A DNA stretch of 9,555 nt from JAIVGV01 sp035295985 (GTDB lineage: Bacteria; Acidobacteriota; Blastocatellia; Pyrinomonadales; Pyrinomonadaceae): the NCBI GenBank assembly GCA_035295985.1, contig DATHBT010000237.1:1-9555 (forward strand), given 5' to 3'. Under the pieces are notes generated by a model. The model saw nothing but the letters and a program-made list of their open reading frames with translations, was not told the DNA's origin and ran no database searches. Positions 6,611 through 9,555 of this stretch are shown here, in pieces. Every line of letters starts with the position of its first letter. The stretch's first letter is position 1. Made by a program: the position numbers and the translations under genes.

Positions 6611-6677
6611 CGCGCCGGCGGCGCGTACCGAGAAGATACAAACGCGGCGGCGCGGTCGGCACGCACAGCGCCGCCGC
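6611..6677 (+). promoter_or_regulatory. Structured 5' leader of the permease: two GC-rich hairpins
   Basis: CGCGCC at 6611-6616 pairs with GGCGCG at 6620-6625 around a GGC loop. GCGGCGGCGC at 6644-6653 pairs perfectly with GCGCCGCCGC at 6668-6677 around a 14-nt loop. Both lie between the promoter candidates and the permease start, so they would form in its mRNA leader. No T-run follows the second stem, which argues against a simple attenuator. No known riboswitch class was recognised. Confidence 0.4.
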
Positions 6678-6747
6678 CACTCGGCTCGCAGGTTTGAAGC
6701 TCTTCTGATCCCTTGGGGCCGGCATAGAGTAAACGCCGCCTCGACAC

Positions 6748-6752
6748 GGGAG
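6748..6752 (+). promoter_or_regulatory. Shine-Dalgarno GGGAG for the permease
   Basis: GGGAG lies 6 nt before the ATG at 6759. This fixes the permease start there and not at the upstream in-frame ATG at 6558, whose extra residues are Arg-rich and non-protein-like. Confidence 0.75.
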
Positions 6753-6758
6753 TTGCCC

Positions 6759-8738
6759 ATGGTCACGACCGTCGCCCGGCCGCGCAGGCCGCTCAGCCCC
6801 TTCAAGCGGTGGATGCTGAAAGGTCTGCACGAGACGCAGACGCCCGAAGGCCCGCACGAGCGCGAGGGGAAACACCATCAGCACGCCTGGTGGAAGGTGA
6901 TGTGTTTGACGGGCGTCGATTACTTCTCGACGCTCGGCTACCAGCCCGGCATCGCCTTCATCGCCGCGGGCGCGCTCTCGCCGATAGCCACGCTCATACT
7001 CGTGCTGCTGACGCTCTTCGGCGCGCTCCCGATGTACAACCGCGTCGCGGCCGAAAGCCCGCACGGCGACGGCTCGATCTCGATGCTCGAACACCTGCTC
7101 TCGCGCTGGAAGGGCAAGCTCTTCGTCCTGGCCCTCCTGGGATTCGCCGCCACGAGCTTCATCATCACGATCACGCTCTCCGCGGCCGACGCCACGGCCC
7201 ACGTCGTCGAGAACCCTTACGTGCCCGAGTCGCTCCACCACCCCATCGCGATGACGCTCGTGCTCATCGCGGCGCTCGGCGCGGTCTTCATCAAGGGCTT
7301 CAAGGAGGCCATCGGGATCGCGGTCGTCATCGTCGTCGTCTACATCACGCTCAACCTCGTCGTGGTCGGCGCGGGCTTCTACCACCTCGCGCTCCACCCG
7401 GAGGCGCTGGCGAACTGGAAGAACGCGCTCTTTACGACCTACCCCGACCCGCTCGCGATGGTCATGGCCGCGCTCATCGTCTTCCCCAAACTCGCGCTCG
7501 GCCTCTCCGGCTTCGAGACGGGCGTGGTCGTGATGCCGCTCGTCAAAGGCGATCCCGGCGACTCGCAGGAACGGCCGGAAGGGCGCATCCGCAACACGCG
7601 GAAACTGCTGCGCTCGGCCGCCCTCATCATGAGCGTGATGCTGATTTCGAGCAGCTTCGTGACGACGACGCTCATCCCCGCCGAGAAGTTCAGCGCGCCG
7701 CTGCCCGGCGCGGAGGCGGGCCACAACGATACGGCCAACGGCCGCGCGCTCGCCTACCTCGCCTACGAGTTCTTCGGCAGCGGCTTCGGCACCATCTACG
7801 ATCTGGCGACCATCGCCATCCTCTGGTTCGCCGGCTCGTCCGCGCTCGCGGGCCTGCTCAACATCGTGCCGCGCTACCTGCCCCGATACGGCATGGCCCC
7901 CAACTGGGCGAAGGCCACGCGCCCGCTCGTCATCGTCTTCACCGCCATCTGCTTCGTCGTCACAGTCCTCTTCGACGCTGACGTGGAGGCGCAGGGCGGG
8001 GCTTACGCCACCGGCGTGCTCACGCTGATGGGTTCGGCCGCGATAGCCGTCGCGCTCCAGACGTGGCGCGAAGGGAGCTGGAAGCGGTGGGCGTTCCTGC
8101 TGATCGCGCTCGTCTTCATCTACACGACGGTCGTCAACGTCATCGAGCAGCCCGAGGGGATCAAGATAGCATCGCTCTTCATCCTCGGCATCGTCGTCGC
8201 GTCGCTCGTCTCGCGCGTCTATCGCACGACGGAGCTGCGCGTGGAACGAATCGAGATAGACGAGACGGCCGGGCGCTTCATCCAAGAGGCGACGCGGGGC
8301 CGCGGCGAGATACGCATCATCGCGAACAGGCGCGACACGGGCGACGCCAGCGAGTACGAGATGAAGGAGCGGGAGAAGCGCGGCGACAACCACATCCCGA
8401 CGCGCGACCCCGTCCTCTTCTTCGAGGTCAAGCCGGGCGACGCCTCGCAGTTCTCGCAGGCCCTGAGCGTGACGGGCGTCGAGGTCGAGGGCCACCGCGT
8501 CCTGCGTGCCGAAAGCCCGGCCGTGCCGAACGCCATCGCGGCCTTCCTCCTGCACCTGCGCGATACGACGGGTAAAGTCCCGCACGTCTATTTCGGCTGG
8601 AGCGAGGGGAACCCGCTCTCGTACCTGCTCAAGTACGTCGCCTTCGGCGAGGGCGACACCGCGCCCGTCACGCACGAGGTCTTGAGGCAGGCCGAACCAA
8701 ACCCGGAGAAGAGGCCGGTCGTACACGTCGGCGGGTGA
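6759..8738 (+). CDS. APC-superfamily permease with long cytoplasmic C-terminal domain
   Basis: This is an inner-membrane secondary transporter of 659 residues. The start at 6759 is supported by GGGAG 6 nt upstream. A polar, His-containing N-terminus of about 45 residues is followed by some 12 hydrophobic segments (approximately 47-67, 72-95, 120-145, 162-180, 183-205, 230-255, 285-303, 345-370, 390-406, 414-434, 443-461 and 467-485). The first contains GVDYFSTLGYQPGIA, which fits the unwound, substrate-binding first helix of the LeuT/APC fold; PHGDGSISMLE follows the second. Residues 490-659 form a soluble alpha/beta domain that includes VYFGWSEGNP (610-619) and GDTAPVTHEVLRQAEP (632-647). 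Large APC proteins with a soluble tail include amino acid permeases and potassium importers of the KUP and KimA types. The tail suggests ligand or nucleotide control, but neither substrate nor regulator can be assigned from the sequence. The gene has a structured leader and is divergent from the sigma-54 activator. The fold is confident; amino acid versus potassium transport is open. Confidence 0.88.
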   Translation: MVTTVARPRRPLSPFKRWMLKGLHETQTPEGPHEREGKHHQHAWWKVMCLTGVDYFSTLGYQPGIAFIAAGALSPIATLILVLLTLFGALPMYNRVAAESPHGDGSISMLEHLLSRWKGKLFVLALLGFAATSFIITITLSAADATAHVVENPYVPESLHHPIAMTLVLIAALGAVFIKGFKEAIGIAVVIVVVYITLNLVVVGAGFYHLALHPEALANWKNALFTTYPDPLAMVMAALIVFPKLALGLSGFETGVVVMPLVKGDPGDSQERPEGRIRNTRKLLRSAALIMSVMLISSSFVTTTLIPAEKFSAPLPGAEAGHNDTANGRALAYLAYEFFGSGFGTIYDLATIAILWFAGSSALAGLLNIVPRYLPRYGMAPNWAKATRPLVIVFTAICFVVTVLFDADVEAQGGAYATGVLTLMGSAAIAVALQTWREGSWKRWAFLLIALVFIYTTVVNVIEQPEGIKIASLFILGIVVASLVSRVYRTTELRVERIEIDETAGRFIQEATRGRGEIRIIANRRDTGDASEYEMKEREKRGDNHIPTRDPVLFFEVKPGDASQFSQALSVTGVEVEGHRVLRAESPAVPNAIAAFLLHLRDTTGKVPHVYFGWSEGNPLSYLLKYVAFGEGDTAPVTHEVLRQAEPNPEKRPVVHVGG

Positions 8739-8868
8739 CGCGGTTGCGGAATGAGGGGAGTCGGGGCGCGGCGTGGTGAAGCCGGCGCGTGCGGTCGGCT
8801 GGGGGGCGGCGCGGCTCGGTTATGTCAAGAGTTCGGGAGTCGCGGGATGTGGTTAGTAGATCGGGCGC

Positions 8869-9252
8869 TCAGTCGGGATGCTGTGCGCTGTCGCCGTCGC
8901 GGCCGGCGAGGAAGCAGGAGCGGCAGAAAACGGGCCGGCCCTGCGACGGATAGAAGGGCACGGTCGTCTGCTGCCCGCACTGCGCGCACGTGACCGTCAC
9001 CTCGATGCGCTGGCGCACGCCCGAAGCCTGCGCGGCGGCAATCGCCGCCAGCCGCTCGTTCTTCGCCTGCTTGCAGGGCTTGCAACGCTTCGGCTCGTTC
9101 TTCAGTCCCTTGTCGTGGAAGAAAAGCTGCTCGCCGGCAGTCCAGGTGAAATCCTCGCCGCAGTCAACGCAGCGGATCGGGCGATCCTGGAACTCCATCT
9201 CCGACTGCCCCCACTCCCCGTCCTGCCTGCTCGTGGCTTGGGCTTGTGACAT
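8869..9252 (-). CDS. Double zinc-ribbon protein (GEQ-type ribbon plus CxxC-x17-CxxC module)
   Basis: A small soluble protein of 127 residues from the ATG at 9252. The first module has Cys28-x2-Cys31 and Cys57-x2-Cys60 with TWTAGEQLFFHDKGLKNEP between them. This is the pattern of the 'probable zinc-ribbon' family, whose members carry FTAGEQ.F...KG..NEPKRC. The second has CAQC at 89-92 and CRSC at 110-113 separated by exactly 17 residues, including PFYPSQGRPVF, the CxxC-x17-CxxC type common in bacterial hypothetical proteins. Each module should bind one zinc. The role is unknown; nucleic-acid or protein binding is the usual guess. The start is moderately certain: the ATG at 9252 has a G-run about 11 nt upstream, and an in-frame ATG at 9198 is an alternative that still keeps both modules. 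The gene converges with the permease, with a 130-nt gap in which no clear terminator was seen. Confidence 0.85.
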   Translation of the reverse strand: MSQAQATSRQDGEWGQSEMEFQDRPIRCVDCGEDFTWTAGEQLFFHDKGLKNEPKRCKPCKQAKNERLAAIAAAQASGVRQRIEVTVTCAQCGQQTTVPFYPSQGRPVFCRSCFLAGRDGDSAQHPD

Positions 9253-9451
9253 GGCTCGTTTTACCCCCCGAGGATGTGCCTTCAGGCGTCGCCTTGCGTC
9301 GGGTGAGAGGAACTGCGCTGAAGGGTGAAAACTGTTTGGGCCAGAGTCGCTGCGAGGAGACATCTGCACGGTGGTGCCGTTCGTGCTTACGCAGAACCCG
9401 AAGGGCACGCCGCGGCGGAAAACCGAGGGGACGCGACGGCCTGTGGTCTGC

Positions 9452-9480
9452 AAAGTATTACTATCACGAAACTGTGTCAA
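9452..9480 (-). promoter_or_regulatory. Sigma-70 promoter candidate for the zinc-ribbon gene
   Basis: On the minus strand a perfect TTGACA (9475-9480) is followed after 17 nt by TACTTT (9452-9457), which keeps the three most conserved -10 bases (first T, second A, last T). It lies in the most AT-rich patch of this end of the window. Transcription would start near 9445, leaving a leader of about 190 nt before the ATG at 9252. Confidence 0.5.
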
Positions 9481-9510
9481 GCATTTATGCGCCCCTTCCG
9501 GGCACGGTCT

Positions 9511-9537
9511 TGACAGCCCGGCCGGGCCGTGACAGCA
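9511..9537. repeat. TGACAGC direct repeats (20-bp period) around a 12-bp palindrome
   Basis: TGACAGC occurs at 9511-9517 and 9531-9537, a spacing of exactly 20 bp (about two helical turns). Between them GCCCGGCCGGGC (9516-9527) is a perfect palindrome that overlaps the end of the first repeat. The first repeat is part of a TTGACA hexamer (9510-9515) on the plus strand. The arrangement could be an operator for a gene beyond the right edge. Confidence 0.4.
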
Positions 9538-9555
9538 TCCGCATCCGCCGCGCCG

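Larger units (their letters stand above)
9253..9555. other. Upstream region of the zinc-ribbon gene and window edge, no gene seen
   Basis: About 300 nt without a convincing coding region on either strand. It contains an AT-rich patch at 9450-9490 holding the minus-strand promoter candidate, a roughly 190-nt untranslated leader toward the zinc-ribbon gene, and a palindrome with flanking direct repeats at 9510-9537. The reading frame upstream of ATG 9252 stays open to a TTG at 9480, but that TTG is part of the -35 box and the extra residues resemble no protein. Confidence 0.5.

Noticed and set aside
6659..6675. GCACGCACAGCGCC in the permease leader resembles the start of a c-di-GMP-I (GEMM) riboswitch.
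   Set aside because: The rest of the conserved GEMM core (the ACGCAAAGCC segment and the receptor helix) is absent downstream, and these bases fall in the loop and arm of the 10-bp hairpin. Treated as chance.
6587..6758. A ydaO-type c-di-AMP riboswitch was considered because some large APC transporters carry one.
   Set aside because: I could not line up its conserved core or pseudoknot with this leader. A covariance search would settle it.
6399..8726. A 775-codon open frame on the minus strand across the whole permease gene.
   Set aside because: Its product is dominated by Arg, Asp, Glu and His with no recognisable domain, as expected for the antisense of a GC-rich gene with strong third-position bias. 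Only its last 48 codons, beyond the permease start, look protein-like, and these are reported as a separate small gene.

Overview
This is a high-GC bacterial window with compact, strongly GC3-biased genes. A 1,000-residue TPR plus sigma-54 AAA+ activator and a small protein joining a GEQ-type zinc ribbon to a CxxC-x17-CxxC module both fit a soil bacterium of the Acidobacteriota (Blastocatellia-like). That placement is inferred from gene style only; the window has no rRNA or other phylogenetic marker.

Layout, left to right. (1) Positions 2-1810 (+) hold a multicopper oxidase whose 5' end lies outside the window; all copper-ligand motifs expected of the visible part are present, and domain 1 carries an unusually long insertion. 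(2) Positions 1860-2690 (+), 49 nt downstream and probably co-transcribed, encode a 276-aa protein resembling acetoacetate decarboxylase but lacking the Schiff-base lysine. (3) Positions 2691-3042 are a 352-nt convergent gap with several weak hairpins and no convincing gene. (4) Positions 3043-6216 (-) encode a very large sigma-54 activator: TPR array, GAF-like domain, AAA+ domain with GSFTGA in place of GAFTGA, and a Fis-type HTH. (5) Positions 6217-6758 are a divergent control region. It contains a probable small gene at 6399-6545 (-), a candidate hairpin terminator, a sigma-70-like promoter for the activator, a near-consensus sigma-54 (-24/-12) site facing the permease, and a structured 5' leader with a perfect 10-bp stem. 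(6) Positions 6759-8738 (+) encode a 659-aa APC-superfamily permease with a long soluble C-terminal domain. (7) Positions 8869-9252 (-) encode a 127-aa double zinc-ribbon protein, with a sigma-70-like promoter about 200 nt upstream of its start. (8) The right edge holds a 12-bp palindrome between two TGACAGC repeats spaced 20 bp.

How it fits together. The oxidase and the decarboxylase-fold protein look like one transcription unit for a copper-dependent oxidation linked to a non-decarboxylating ADC-fold step; the substrate cannot be read from the sequence. The activator and the permease are divergent. With the sigma-54-like site and structured leader between them, local control of transport by the activator is plausible but unproven. 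The zinc-ribbon gene appears independent. No mobile element, CRISPR array, tRNA or rRNA was seen. The best candidates for something undescribed are the oxidase/ADC-like pair and the small gene and control elements in the 6217-6758 gap.
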